A stretch of 64,000 nt of DNA from Marinobacter xestospongiae (GTDB taxonomy: Bacteria > Pseudomonadota > Gammaproteobacteria > Pseudomonadales > Oleiphilaceae), in NCBI RefSeq assembly GCF_023156385.1, contig NZ_JAKZAK010000009.1, positions 1 to 64,000 on the forward strand, written 5' to 3'. Of this stretch, positions 63,905 to 64,000 are shown piece by piece. Within the stretch, counting starts at the first letter, position 1. Each line of letters opens with the position of its first letter. The position numbers and the translations under genes were made by a program. The notes under the pieces were generated by a model that was not told where the DNA came from, ran no database searches, and was given only the letters and a program-made list of their open reading frames with translations.

Positions 63905-63930
63905 GAACGAGTTAACTCAACAGCCTGGAG

Positions 63931-64000
63931 TTACATTGAGAATTTGTGCTCGAAACCAATTCCGAAGGTGGAATCTTCCAGGTCGCCCTTGTCTTCCTCA
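63931..64000 (-). CDS. C-terminal end of an outer-membrane beta-barrel protein (partial)
   Basis: Only the last 22 codons are in the window, read from the DNA on the minus strand: EEDKGDLEDSTFGIGFEHKF then SM and stop. The alternating pattern and the aromatic residue close to the C-terminus look like the last beta-strand of a porin-like barrel. The rest of the protein lies right of the window. Confidence 0.6.
   Translation of the reverse strand, partial: EEDKGDLEDSTFGIGFEHKFSM

Overview
The window is a chromosomal segment of a GC-rich, aerobic, probably marine gammaproteobacterium. The evidence is the gene order aroQ-accB-accC, prmA, DUF3426 protein, dusB-fis, purH-purD, the 531-residue isocitrate lyase, a LapD-type c-di-GMP receptor, a TRAP transporter of the 2-oxoacid type and an AlmA-type long-chain alkane monooxygenase. 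Together these point to a hydrocarbon-using relative of Alcanivorax or Marinobacter. That placement is inferred from gene content, not from a search.

Layout. Positions 1-2061 are AT-richer and look like the right end of an integrated element. They hold an IS3-type end, a small orphan gene, an HNH endonuclease and a 37-residue basic protein, and they finish at a copy of the 3' end of a tmRNA-like gene (attachment site) followed by its terminator. From 2158 to about 16200 lie chromosomal genes: an EndA-like nuclease, a MarR-HlyD-DUF2955 efflux operon, a 2OG-Fe(II) oxygenase, a DUF2333 protein, a LapD-like receptor divergent from a GGDEF response regulator, and a translationally coupled pair of unknown genes. 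From 16647 to 30738 is a housekeeping block: dehydroquinase, biotin carboxylase subunits, PrmA, DusB-Fis, PurH-PurD, an antiporter, a VpsR-like regulator and a thioesterase. It is interrupted by a 264-bp structured repeat element at 18989-19252.

Positions 30935-33322 form an accessory islet (Imm49-like protein, secreted protein, orphan gene). Next come aceA, a CASTOR/POLLUX-like protein, an LpxL-like acyltransferase, a ChaN-like lipoprotein, a PaaX-like regulator with almA, a macro-domain protein, a SIMPL protein and a 1455-residue hybrid kinase. Positions 48911-52509 carry a tight leftward operon of ECF sigma factor, YCII protein, two VOC proteins and an O-GlcNAcase-like GH84 enzyme. The right part holds two divergent SDR genes with a TetR regulator, a LysR/DUF1127 divergent pair, a protein with two FixL-type haem-PAS domains but no output domain, the dctPQM-type TRAP operon, a cyclopropane synthase coupled to a geranylgeranyl-reductase-like flavoprotein, and the C-terminus of an outer-membrane protein.

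The most unusual items are the tandem haem-PAS protein sharing an operator-like motif with the neighbouring LysR gene, the sigma-factor/O-GlcNAcase operon, the cloverleaf-like repeat element, the island boundary with 23-bp repeats on both sides of the att core, and several signalling proteins whose catalytic motifs are visibly lost.
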